Below, piece after piece: positions 9,221 to 18,935 of a DNA stretch of 64,000 nt. The notes under the pieces were generated by a model that had not been told where the DNA came from, did not search any database, and was given only the letters and a program-made list of their open reading frames with translations. This DNA is from Lachnospiraceae bacterium. Its GTDB lineage: Bacteria > Bacillota > Clostridia > Lachnospirales > Lachnospiraceae. Where the stretch lies: positions 1 to 64,000 of the forward strand of contig JALFLW010000010.1 of assembly GCA_022774505.1 (NCBI GenBank). The letters are read 5' to 3'. The translations under genes were made by a program, and so were the position numbers. Numbering within the stretch: the stretch's first letter is position 1; the number at the start of each line of letters is the position of its first letter.

Positions 9221-10510
9221 ATGAACAGACAGACAGACGTTGTGATCGTAGGGACCGGAGCAGCAGGGCTTTTTTGTGCATTAAAACTCCCGACGGAATA
9301 CAGAATACTAATGATCACCAAGGATGAGGTGGATCAGAGTGATTCTTTTCTGGCGCAGGGAGGAATGTGTATGCTGCGGGGAGAAGAAGATTATGACAGT
9401 TATTTTGAAGACACTATGCGGGCAGGTCATTATGAAAATAATAAAGCATCCGTTGATGTAATGATCCGTTCTTCCAATAAGATCGCACAGGATCTTATCG
9501 GTTATGGCGTAGATTTTGAAAGAGACGGAGATCAGCTTGCATTTACCAGAGAGGGAGGTCATTCCAGACCGAGGATATTGTTTCATGAAGATATTACAGG
9601 AAAAGAGATCACAAGCAAACTTCTGTCCCAGGCTCAAAATAGAGAAAATATAACAATTCTGGATCACATCATGATGTTAGATATTATTGATGGAAGAGAC
9701 GGCTGTGAAGGGGTGGTAATACGTGAAGCAGACGGAACGTTGGGGACGGTACAGGCCGGTTATACGGTGCTTGCCTGCGGAGGTCTTGGAGGACTTTACA
9801 GACATTCTACGAATTTTCGGCATATTACCGGAGATGCACTGGCGATCGCACTGCGCCATGGAATTGAAATGGAGCATATTGATTATATACAGATCCATCC
9901 GACGACGCTTTATTCCGAAAAGCCCGGACGTCGTTTCCTGATTTCGGAATCTGTCAGAGGGGAGGGGGCAATCCTTTTAAACAAAAAAGGCGATCGGTTT
10001 GTGGATGAGCTTTTGCCAAGAGATGTTGTGACAGCGGCGATACACAGACAGATGGAAGAGGATGACATGCCATATGTCAGACTTTCGCTGGAGAGGATCC
10101 CGGAGGAGGAGATAAGGAGTCATTTCCCGAATATATACCAGCGTTGTCTTGAGGAGGGATATGATGTAACAAAGGAGCCGGTACCGGTTGTGCCGGCACA
10201 GCATTACTTTATGGGTGGCATTAAGGTGGATCTGTCAAGTATGACATCCATGGACAGACTTTATGCTGTCGGTGAGACTTCCTGCAACGGTGTACATGGA
10301 GCAAACCGGCTGGCAAGCAATTCCCTTCTGGAATCTATGGTATTTGCAGATCGTTCTGCAGGAGAGATCGCAGCGAAGGGACTGACTGATAAAAAAGACA
10401 TTTCCCATATGGTGGATATGTCAGCGTATAAGGATCTGGAAAAGCTGAAAGCAGATTATAAACAGTTAGTTTTAGACGAAATTGAAAAGGAGAAAAAGAG
10501 ACATGAGTGA
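9221..10510 (+). CDS. nadB: L-aspartate oxidase
   Basis: FAD-binding VVIVGTGAAGLFCAL, FLAQGGMCM, HPTTLY, ISESVRGEGAIL, GANRLASNSLLESMVF. Start 9221 preferred (GAGG upstream). Confidence 0.94.
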   Translation: MNRQTDVVIVGTGAAGLFCALKLPTEYRILMITKDEVDQSDSFLAQGGMCMLRGEEDYDSYFEDTMRAGHYENNKASVDVMIRSSNKIAQDLIGYGVDFERDGDQLAFTREGGHSRPRILFHEDITGKEITSKLLSQAQNRENITILDHIMMLDIIDGRDGCEGVVIREADGTLGTVQAGYTVLACGGLGGLYRHSTNFRHITGDALAIALRHGIEMEHIDYIQIHPTTLYSEKPGRRFLISESVRGEGAILLNKKGDRFVDELLPRDVVTAAIHRQMEEDDMPYVRLSLERIPEEEIRSHFPNIYQRCLEEGYDVTKEPVPVVPAQHYFMGGIKVDLSSMTSMDRLYAVGETSCNGVHGANRLASNSLLESMVFADRSAGEIAAKGLTDKKDISHMVDMSAYKDLEKLKADYKQLVLDEIEKEKKRHE

Positions 10511-11357
10511 TACAACATTTATGAAGATGAATGCGGACAGATATATTCGCATGGCACTGGAGGAAGATATTACCAGTGAGGATATTTCTACAAATTGTGT
10601 GATGCCCCGGTATCAGAAAGGACAGGTCGATCTGATCTGCAAGCAGGATGGCGTGATCTGCGGTTTGTGGGTATTTCAGAGAGTATTTGAGCTTTTGGAT
10701 GATACGGTATCCTTTGACATGAAGGTCGAAGAGGGTGAATCTGTTCATGCAGGCGAGCTTATGGCAGTAGTCACGGGAGATATCAGGGCACTTTTGTCCG
10801 GAGAGAGGACAGCACTAAATTATCTTCAGAGAATGAGTGGTATTGCGACATATACGAATGAGATCGCTACACTTTTAGAGGGCAGCCATACGACTCTTTT
10901 GGACACAAGAAAGACGACACCAAATATGCGTTTATTTGAAAAGTATGCTGTTAAGGTGGGTGGTGGAAGTAACCACCGATATAATCTGTCAGATGGTGTG
11001 ATGCTGAAGGATAATCATATCGGAGCAGCGGGCAGCATAACCAAGGCAGTGCAGATGGCGAAAGCATATGCTTCCTTTGTGCATAAGATCGAAGTGGAAG
11101 TGGAGACACTGGAGCAGGTAAAAGAAGCGGTGGAGGCAGGTGCTGACATCATTATGCTGGATAATATGACGCCGGACAAAATGAAAGAGGCAGTGAAACT
11201 TATTGATGGGCGTGCATTGACAGAATGTTCCGGAAATGTGACGAGAGAGAATATTCAGAATATGATCGATGTGGGTGTGGACTATGTATCCAGCGGTGCA
11301 TTAACACATTCTGCACCGATCATGGATATTTCCTTAAAAAATCTTCATCAGATTTAA
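10503..11357 (+). CDS. nadC: Nicotinate-nucleotide diphosphorylase (carboxylating)
   Basis: LALEEDIT-like N-terminus, RTALNYLQRMSGIAT, LLDTRKTTPNMRLFEKYAVKVGGGSNHRYNLSDGVMLKDNHI; overlaps nadB by 8 nt. Confidence 0.95.
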   Translation: MSDTTFMKMNADRYIRMALEEDITSEDISTNCVMPRYQKGQVDLICKQDGVICGLWVFQRVFELLDDTVSFDMKVEEGESVHAGELMAVVTGDIRALLSGERTALNYLQRMSGIATYTNEIATLLEGSHTTLLDTRKTTPNMRLFEKYAVKVGGGSNHRYNLSDGVMLKDNHIGAAGSITKAVQMAKAYASFVHKIEVEVETLEQVKEAVEAGADIIMLDNMTPDKMKEAVKLIDGRALTECSGNVTRENIQNMIDVGVDYVSSGALTHSAPIMDISLKNLHQI

Positions 11358-11454
11358 GGAGATAATAAAAAGGCATATGCGAATAGAAAGGATGTACAGG
11401 AGGTCCACAAACTGCAGAAAATAGAGAACGGACCTGCCGGAAAAGAGGAGAATA

Positions 11455-12381
11455 ATGCAGGAGACAAATGTAGAACAGTTGAAAAAAGAGATATTGGAGC
11501 TGAAAAAAAAGCAGGATGCAGTTATACTTGCCCATTATTATGTGGATGGAGAGGTTCAGGCGATTGCTGATTATGTCGGTGATTCCTATTTCCTGAGCAA
11601 GCTTGCTATTGAATTAAAAGAACAGACGATCATTTTCTGTGGTGTATCTTTCATGGGAGAGAGTGCCAAGGTTCTTAACCCGGGTAAAAAGGTCGTTATG
11701 GCAGATGAATTTGCAGATTGTCCGATGGCTCATATGGCTGAGGTGGCAAAGATTAAGCAGGTTCGTTCAGAGTGGGAGGATGTGGCTGTAGTCTGTTATG
11801 TTAATTCTACATCAGAGCTTAAAGCATATTCCGATGTCTGTGTGACATCTTCCAATGCGATCAAGGTTGTCCGTAATCTCAAAGAAAAAAATATATATTT
11901 TATTCCGGATGAGAATCTGGGACGTTATGTGGCAAAGCAGGTTCCAGAGAAAAATTTTATCTTTAACGATGGCTTTTGTCATGTACACAAAAGTATTCAT
12001 GCGGATGAGCTGAGTAAGGCAAAAAAAGCACATCCGGAGGCGGAGGTGCTTACTCATCCGGAGTGTACACAGGATGTTTTGGATCTTTCCGATTTTATTG
12101 GAAGTACTTCACAGATCATTGATCATGCGACACAGAGTATGGCAAAAGAATTTATTATCTGTACGGAGATGGGCGTGTTTTATGAATTGGCACAAAAAAA
12201 TCCGGACAAGAAATTCTATTCCGTGGGACATCGTCAATTTTGTCCTAATATGAAAAAGATCACTTTGGAAAAAGTGAAAAATGCATTAGAGACATTACAG
12301 CCGGAGATGATCGTGGATCCGGAGATTGCGAAAGAATCCTGCAGGCCGTTAGAGAGAATGTTGGAGCTGGCAGCGAAATAG
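11455..12381 (+). CDS. nadA: Quinolinate synthase
   Basis: ILAHYYVDGEVQAIADYVGDSYFLSKLA, CGVSFMGESAKVLNP, HPECTQDVLDLSDFIGSTSQII. Confidence 0.95.
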   Translation: MQETNVEQLKKEILELKKKQDAVILAHYYVDGEVQAIADYVGDSYFLSKLAIELKEQTIIFCGVSFMGESAKVLNPGKKVVMADEFADCPMAHMAEVAKIKQVRSEWEDVAVVCYVNSTSELKAYSDVCVTSSNAIKVVRNLKEKNIYFIPDENLGRYVAKQVPEKNFIFNDGFCHVHKSIHADELSKAKKAHPEAEVLTHPECTQDVLDLSDFIGSTSQIIDHATQSMAKEFIICTEMGVFYELAQKNPDKKFYSVGHRQFCPNMKKITLEKVKNALETLQPEMIVDPEIAKESCRPLERMLELAAK

Positions 12382-12404
12382 GAAATGTAACGGAGGTTTC
12401 CGAT

Positions 12405-13472
12405 ATGTATGGATTGATTGATAAGCTGGAGGGTACGGAATGTCTGGAGCGTGAAGAATGGATCACGCTCCTTTCTGCGTACCGGGATGATAAGCTGCGG
12501 GATTATGCAGCACAGAAAGCAAGGACGATTGCACAGTCAGTATACGGAAAGGATATATATGTACGCGGTCTGATCGAATTTAGCAATTATTGCAAAAATG
12601 ATTGTTATTATTGCGGAATACGCAGAAGTAACTCTGAGGCAGACAGATACCGTCTGTCCCGGGAGGATATCCTGGCATGCTGCAGAGAGGGGTGGAAACT
12701 TGGCTTTCGCACCTTTGTTCTGCAGGGAGGAGAGGATGGATATTACCGAGATGAATGGTATGAAGAACTGATCCGCGGGATCAAGAAGAGATATCCTTCC
12801 TGTGCAGTCACCTTGTCTGTGGGAGAACGTACAGAGGAAACATACCGCAGATGGTATGAGGCAGGGGCAGACAGATATCTGCTCCGCCATGAGACAGCGG
12901 ATGATTCCCATTATAGAACAATGCATCCGGAAGAAATGTCACCGGTGCATCGCAAAGAATGTCTTTACACCCTGAAAAAAATCGGCTATCAGGTGGGATG
13001 CGGTTTTATGGTAGGATCTCCGGGACAGGGACCGGAGCAGCTGGCACAGGACATGGAATTTATTCATGCATTGAAGCCCCACATGGTCGGGATCGGTCCG
13101 TTTGTTCCGGCTGCAGGGACTCCGTATGCACAGGAAAAACAGGGGGATCTGGAGCTGACTCTTTTCATGCTGAGTTTGCTGCGTATTCAGGAAAAGAAAG
13201 TGCTGCTTCCCGCAACTACGGCACTTGGAACGATTCATCCGTTAGGGCGTGAGATGGGGATACAGGCAGGGGCAAATGTTGTAATGCCGAATCTGTCTCC
13301 GGTGTCAGTGAGAAAAAAATATGCTTTGTATGATCATAAGATATGTACCGGGGAGGAGGCTGCAGAGTGCAGGGGATGTCTGAACCGCCGCATGGAATCG
13401 ATTGGTTACCGGATCGTTACGGATCGTGGAGATTCTCCATATTGCACCGGAATGCCCAAGGAACTTTCCTGA
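12405..13472 (+). CDS. hydE: [FeFe] hydrogenase H-cluster radical SAM maturase HydE
   Basis: Radical SAM CxxxCxxC in EFSNYCKNDCYYCGIRRSN; RDEILACCREGWKLGFRTFVLQGGED-like HydE pattern. Confidence 0.92.
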   Translation: MYGLIDKLEGTECLEREEWITLLSAYRDDKLRDYAAQKARTIAQSVYGKDIYVRGLIEFSNYCKNDCYYCGIRRSNSEADRYRLSREDILACCREGWKLGFRTFVLQGGEDGYYRDEWYEELIRGIKKRYPSCAVTLSVGERTEETYRRWYEAGADRYLLRHETADDSHYRTMHPEEMSPVHRKECLYTLKKIGYQVGCGFMVGSPGQGPEQLAQDMEFIHALKPHMVGIGPFVPAAGTPYAQEKQGDLELTLFMLSLLRIQEKKVLLPATTALGTIHPLGREMGIQAGANVVMPNLSPVSVRKKYALYDHKICTGEEAAECRGCLNRRMESIGYRIVTDRGDSPYCTGMPKELS

Positions 13473-13513
13473 ATAAATGACATGATTGACAGTTTCTGCC
13501 ATGTGAATGAAAT

Positions 13514-13555
13514 CGAACATATGTACTTGAAAAACGGATTAAAACATGCTATGAT
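13514..13555 (+). promoter_or_regulatory. LexA/SOS-like box overlapping a sigma-A promoter upstream of uvrA
   Basis: CGAACATATGTACTTG (cf. Firmicute LexA CGAACnnnnGTTCG) overlapping -35 TTGAAA (13527-13532); 17-nt spacer; -10 TATGAT (13550-13555). Confidence 0.7.
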
Positions 13556-13635
13556 AACGTATCAGAAAGAGAACGATCCTTTATGACAGGTGGCTTAACA
13601 ACTGAGGACATCATTATAGAAAGGCATGGCTTATT

Positions 13636-16488
13636 ATGGCAAAACATGAAGAATTAAAGAAATATATAAAAATCCGTAAGGCAGCAGAGCACAATCTTAA
13701 GGAGATCGATCTGGACGTGCCGAGAGATGAATTTGTCGTTTTTACGGGACTCAGCGGATCTGGAAAATCCTCTCTGGCTTTCGATACGATATATGCGGAG
13801 GGACAGAGACGTTATATGGAGTCATTATCTTCTTATGCACGTCAGTTTCTCGGACAGATGGAAAAGCCGAATGTGGATTCTATAGAGGGACTGCCGCCGG
13901 CTATTTCTATTGACCAAAAATCAACGAACCGCAATCCGAGATCTACTGTAGGGACAGTGACGGAGATCTATGATTATTTTCGTTTGTTATATGCAAGGAT
14001 TGGTATTCCTCATTGTCCGAAGTGCGGTAAGGAGATCTATGCACAGACAGTCGACCAGATGGCCGACGAGATCATGGAGCTGCCGGAGGGAACCAGGATA
14101 CAGCTGCTGGCACCGGTAGTGAGAGGACGCAAGGGCCAGCATGTAAAGGTGTTTGAATCTGCCCGCAGGAGTGGTTATGTCCGTGTCGTTGCAGATGGGC
14201 ATTTATATGATCTGTCAGAGGACATTTCTCTCGAAAAAAATAAAAAGCATAATATAGAGGTAATGGTAGATCGTCTGGTAGTCCGGGATGGGATTCAGAA
14301 ACGTCTGGCAGATTCCATTGAAAATGTACTCAAATTGTCGGATGGTCTGATGATCGTAGATATTCCGGGAGGGAAGCAGATGAGTTTCAGTCAGAGCTTT
14401 TCCTGTCCGGACTGTGGGATCAGCATTGATGAACTGGAACCGCGGACATTTTCATTTAATAATCCGTTTGGAGCCTGTCCCGTCTGTCATGGGATCGGTG
14501 TAAAGATGGAATTTGATGAAAAGCTGATGATCCCGGATCCGTCTCTGAGTCTGGCAGAGGGTGCCCTGGCAGTGACCGGATGGCAGTCTGCAAAGGATAC
14601 TTCCAGTTACAGCAGGTGTATTCTTGATGCTTTGGCACAATCTTATGGATTTGATATCAACACCCCATATGGAGAGCTGCCGGATGACATTCGTTATATG
14701 CTGATGCATGGAACGGATGGAAGAGTGGTCAAGGTGAAGTATCGTGGTCAGAGAGGTGTCGGTGTATATGATGTGGCATTTGAGGGCGTTATAAAAAATG
14801 TCCAGAGACGTTACAGAGAATGTGGCTCGGAGCGTATGAAGAAGGAATATGAAAGCTTTATGCGGATCACACCGTGCGGAGAATGTGGAGGCAGACGCCT
14901 GAAGCCGGAGGCATTGGCAGTGACTATAGGAGACAGAAATATAGCGGAAGTGACAGAGCTTTCGATCACCGGACTTATGGAATTTATGCAGGGGCTGGAG
15001 CTGACGGCTCATCAGCTTGCCATTGGAAAACTGGTCCTGAGAGAGATCAAGGCACGTCTGCAGTTTCTGTTGGATGTCGGTCTGGAATATCTGACTCTGG
15101 CGAGGGCGACAGGTACCTTATCCGGAGGAGAAGCACAGAGGATCCGTCTTGCTACACAGATCGGTTCCGGCCTTGTTGGTGTAGCCTACATCCTGGATGA
15201 GCCGAGTATCGGACTTCATCAGAGAGACAATGACAAGCTGATACAGACATTGAAGAAGCTTAAAGATCTGGGAAATACCCTGATCGTGGTGGAACATGAT
15301 GAGGATACGATGTATGCTGCCGATTATATCGTAGATATTGGTCCGGGAGCCGGAACTCATGGCGGTGAGGTGGTTGCTGCCGGCAGCGTGAAGGATATTA
15401 TGAAATGCAAGGATTCGGTAACGGGGGCATATTTAAGCGGCCGGATCCGGATACCGGTTCCTGCACAGCGCAGAGAACCGACCGGCTGGATCACGGTCAA
15501 AGGTGCCAGAGAAAATAATCTCAAAAATATTGATGTATCATTTCCGCTGGGAGTTATGACCTGCGTGACGGGAGTGTCCGGCTCAGGCAAAAGCTCTCTG
15601 GTCAATGAGATATTATACAAGGAGCTTGCCAGACGGTTGAACCGTGCACGGTTTATTCCGGGAAAACATGATTGTGTGGAAGGACTGGAGCAGCTGGATA
15701 AAGTAATAAATATTGATCAGTCTCCGATCGGTAGGACTCCGAGGTCCAACCCGGCGACATACACGGGCGTGTTTGACATGATCCGTGATCTCTTTGCATC
15801 CACTCAGGATGCAAAAGCAAGAGGATATAAAAAAGGCCGTTTCAGCTTTAATGTGAAAGGTGGCAGGTGTGAAGCCTGTCAGGGAGATGGTATCATTAAG
15901 ATCGAGATGAATTTCCTGCCGGATATCTATGTGCCGTGCGAGGTATGTGATGGCAAGAGATATAACAGAGAGACGCTGGATATAAAATATAAAGGAAAAA
16001 ATATATTTGAGGTATTAGATATGACTGTGGAGGAGGCGTTAGGATTCTTTGAGCCGATTCCTTCAATCTATCGTAAGATCAAGACATTGTATGATGTAGG
16101 ACTTTCTTATGTGAAGCTGGGTCAGCCTTCTACGACATTGTCAGGCGGTGAGGCACAGAGGATCAAACTTGCCACGGAGCTGAGCCGGAGAAGCACGGGG
16201 AAGACGGTGTATGTGCTGGATGAACCTACGACAGGACTTCATTTTGCAGATGTGCATAAACTGATCGATATCCTGCATCGTCTGGCAGAGGGAGGAAATA
16301 CGGTTATTGTCATTGAGCATAATCTGGATGTGATCAAGACAGCGGACTATATTATTGATATAGGTCCGGAGGGTGGTGACCGGGGAGGTACGGTGATCGC
16401 CCGGGGGACACCGGAGGAGGTGGCAAAGATGCCGCAGTCTTATACCGGATATTATATACAGAAGATGCTTGATAAAGACAGATCATGA
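13636..16488 (+). CDS. uvrA: Excinuclease ABC subunit A
   Basis: [37 protein letters not shown]; two ABC domains with zinc-finger motifs. Confidence 0.97.
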   Translation: MAKHEELKKYIKIRKAAEHNLKEIDLDVPRDEFVVFTGLSGSGKSSLAFDTIYAEGQRRYMESLSSYARQFLGQMEKPNVDSIEGLPPAISIDQKSTNRNPRSTVGTVTEIYDYFRLLYARIGIPHCPKCGKEIYAQTVDQMADEIMELPEGTRIQLLAPVVRGRKGQHVKVFESARRSGYVRVVADGHLYDLSEDISLEKNKKHNIEVMVDRLVVRDGIQKRLADSIENVLKLSDGLMIVDIPGGKQMSFSQSFSCPDCGISIDELEPRTFSFNNPFGACPVCHGIGVKMEFDEKLMIPDPSLSLAEGALAVTGWQSAKDTSSYSRCILDALAQSYGFDINTPYGELPDDIRYMLMHGTDGRVVKVKYRGQRGVGVYDVAFEGVIKNVQRRYRECGSERMKKEYESFMRITPCGECGGRRLKPEALAVTIGDRNIAEVTELSITGLMEFMQGLELTAHQLAIGKLVLREIKARLQFLLDVGLEYLTLARATGTLSGGEAQRIRLATQIGSGLVGVAYILDEPSIGLHQRDNDKLIQTLKKLKDLGNTLIVVEHDEDTMYAADYIVDIGPGAGTHGGEVVAAGSVKDIMKCKDSVTGAYLSGRIRIPVPAQRREPTGWITVKGARENNLKNIDVSFPLGVMTCVTGVSGSGKSSLVNEILYKELARRLNRARFIPGKHDCVEGLEQLDKVINIDQSPIGRTPRSNPATYTGVFDMIRDLFASTQDAKARGYKKGRFSFNVKGGRCEACQGDGIIKIEMNFLPDIYVPCEVCDGKRYNRETLDIKYKGKNIFEVLDMTVEEALGFFEPIPSIYRKIKTLYDVGLSYVKLGQPSTTLSGGEAQRIKLATELSRRSTGKTVYVLDEPTTGLHFADVHKLIDILHRLAEGGNTVIVIEHNLDVIKTADYIIDIGPEGGDRGGTVIARGTPEEVAKMPQSYTGYYIQKMLDKDRS

Positions 16489-16570
16489 GTACGTTTGTGA
16501 AATTGCCGTTGGCTGCGGATGGAATATGATCTGTGGATAGGGAAGATTTATGCAGAGAGGGAGGATATCC

Positions 16571-17155
16571 ATGGAGAATGAAAACACATTTTTTGCCATG
16601 ATGGCGAGGATGAAATTTATTAACAGGTGGGCATTGATGCGCAATTCCTATGAAGAAAATATCAGTGAACATTCCATGGAGGTAGCGATGCTTGCCCATG
16701 CACTGGCGATTCTTGGAAACAGGCGGCTGGGGAGAAACTATCAGGCGGAAAGGATAGCCATGATCGGTCTGTATCACGATTGTACAGAGATCATCACGGG
16801 GGACATGCCGACACCGATCAAATACAAAAATGACAAAATACAGGAAGCGTATAAGGAGATTGAGGAAGGGGCAGCGAAGAGGCTTTTACAGAGGCTGCCG
16901 GAGGATCTTCGGGAAGCTTATGAGCCATATCTGTTAGAAAACAAACTGACAGAAGAGGAAAGGCGTATCGTGAAGGCGGCAGATAAGCTGTCAGCTCTTA
17001 TCAAGTGTATTGAAGAACAAAAGGCAGGCAATCAGGAGTTCCTGAAGGCAAAGGAAACTTTGCAGAAAGCAGTGGAGGAAATGAAATGTCCGGAGGCGGA
17101 TATATTCTGCAGAGAGTTTCTGCCACATTATTATAAGACTTTGGATGAATTGTAG
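16571..17155 (+). CDS. YfbR-like 5'-deoxynucleotidase (HD domain)
   Basis: FINRWALMRNSYEENISEHSMEVAMLAHAL, GLYHDCTEIITGDMPTPIKY. Confidence 0.88.
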   Translation: MENENTFFAMMARMKFINRWALMRNSYEENISEHSMEVAMLAHALAILGNRRLGRNYQAERIAMIGLYHDCTEIITGDMPTPIKYKNDKIQEAYKEIEEGAAKRLLQRLPEDLREAYEPYLLENKLTEEERRIVKAADKLSALIKCIEEQKAGNQEFLKAKETLQKAVEEMKCPEADIFCREFLPHYYKTLDEL

Positions 17156-17242
17156 GTTGCGGTATCCTCCGGTGTATGCTAAAATTATATTAACTATCTG
17201 AAATTTCAGATACAACAGCGACAGTGAGTGGAGACGAAGAAC

Positions 17243-18013
17243 ATGAATGATAAGTCATATAATGAAAATGCCTATAACGGATTTGCTTATTGTTACGATT
17301 TATTTATGGATAATATTCCCTATGACATGTGGGCGGAATATCTTGACGGCATTTTAAAGGAATATGGTATCGGACACGATGGTACACTGCTGGAGCTGGG
17401 CTGTGGTACGGGAAGTATGACAGAGCACATGGTATCAAAGGGATATCAGGATATCATCGGACTTGACAGCTCCGAAGATATGCTGATGATGGCTGAAGAG
17501 AAGAATATTCCGGGGGTACTTTTGATCCGGCAGGATATGAGAGAGCTGGAATTGCTTGGAGAGGTTGATGCCGCCTATTGTGTGTGCGATGGAATAAATT
17601 ATTTACTGGAACCACAGGATCTGCAGAAGGTGTTTGCACGGGTAAAGCACTTTCTGAAAGCCGGTGGTGTTTTTGTATTTGACATGAAAACAGAATATTT
17701 TTATAAGGATGTACTCGGAAACCGGATGATTGCAGAGAATAGAGAGGATGCCAGTTTTTTATGGGAAAATGAATATCACCGGGAAACGGGGATCAATGAG
17801 TATCTTTTGACAGTATATCAGCTGGAGGATGAAGAGAAAGATCTGTTTTCGCGGTGTGATGAGTTACATTATCAGAGGGCGTATGAGCCGGAGGCAGTGT
17901 GCCGGCTGCTTAAAGAAGCCGGACTGGAATGTGTTCAGGTATATAAAGCCTTTACAAAAAAACAGCCTGATCCGCATACGGAAAGGGTATATTTTATAGC
18001 AGTGAACCGATGA
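17243..18013 (+). CDS. Class I SAM-dependent methyltransferase
   Basis: LLELGCGTGSMTEHMVSKGYQDIIGLDSSEDMLMMA. Confidence 0.85.
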   Translation: MNDKSYNENAYNGFAYCYDLFMDNIPYDMWAEYLDGILKEYGIGHDGTLLELGCGTGSMTEHMVSKGYQDIIGLDSSEDMLMMAEEKNIPGVLLIRQDMRELELLGEVDAAYCVCDGINYLLEPQDLQKVFARVKHFLKAGGVFVFDMKTEYFYKDVLGNRMIAENREDASFLWENEYHRETGINEYLLTVYQLEDEEKDLFSRCDELHYQRAYEPEAVCRLLKEAGLECVQVYKAFTKKQPDPHTERVYFIAVNR

Positions 18014-18053
18014 TTCCGGAAGCTGGCCGAATAAATGACAGGAGAGAGAGATT

Positions 18054-18932
18054 ATGGCAGAAAATAAAGATTATATTGTAAGAGCAACAGCAGCCCGGCA
18101 GCAGCTTAGGGTATTTGCCTGCACAACAGGCGGCCTGGCAGAGGAGGCGAGAAAAATTCATGATCTGAGTCCGGTTGCGGCAGCAGCTCTGGGGCGTCTT
18201 CTTACAGCCGGCAGTATGATGGGATGTATGATGAAAGGCGAAAAGGATGTACTGACACTGCAGATCGAGTGTGGAGGACCGATCGGAGGAATTACAGTGA
18301 CGGCAGATTCCGCTGCAAATGTCAAAGGATATGTGAAAAATCCACAGGTAATGCTGCCACCAAACAGTAAAGGGAAACTGGATGTTTCCGGTGCGGTAGG
18401 ACCGGGATTTTTGAATGTTATACGTGATATCGGTTTAAAAGAGCCTTACAATGGTCAGACACATCTGGTATCCGGAGAAATTGCAGAGGATCTCACCTAT
18501 TATTATGCAGCAAGTGAGCAGATTCCTTCTTCTGTTGGACTGGGTGTCCTGATGGAGAAAGATAATCATGTAAAGCAGGCGGGCGGATTTATCATTCAGG
18601 TTATGCCAAATGCAGATGATGCTGTGATCGACCGCCTTGAGAAAAGACTAGGCGAGATTGATTCTGTGACAAAGCTGTTGGAACAGGGAATGACTCCGGA
18701 GGACATTATACGGTATCTGATGGATGGGATGGACATTGATTTTCTGGATACGATCCCGACAGTGTATCATTGCAACTGCTCCAGAGAACGTGTTTCAAGA
18801 GCGATTGCCAGTATAGGCAGAAAAGATCTGGAGGAAATGATAAACGATGGTGAGCCGGTAGAAGTCGTATGTGATTTCTGTGGTTCTCATTATAAATTTG
18901 ATACAGAGGACTTAAAGCGGATGATAAGATAA
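18054..18932 (+). CDS. hslO: Redox-regulated chaperone Hsp33
   Basis: Hsp33 fold sequence and C-terminal zinc motif CNC...CDFCGSHY. Confidence 0.95.
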   Translation: MAENKDYIVRATAARQQLRVFACTTGGLAEEARKIHDLSPVAAAALGRLLTAGSMMGCMMKGEKDVLTLQIECGGPIGGITVTADSAANVKGYVKNPQVMLPPNSKGKLDVSGAVGPGFLNVIRDIGLKEPYNGQTHLVSGEIAEDLTYYYAASEQIPSSVGLGVLMEKDNHVKQAGGFIIQVMPNADDAVIDRLEKRLGEIDSVTKLLEQGMTPEDIIRYLMDGMDIDFLDTIPTVYHCNCSRERVSRAIASIGRKDLEEMINDGEPVEVVCDFCGSHYKFDTEDLKRMIR

Positions 18933-18935
18933 GAA

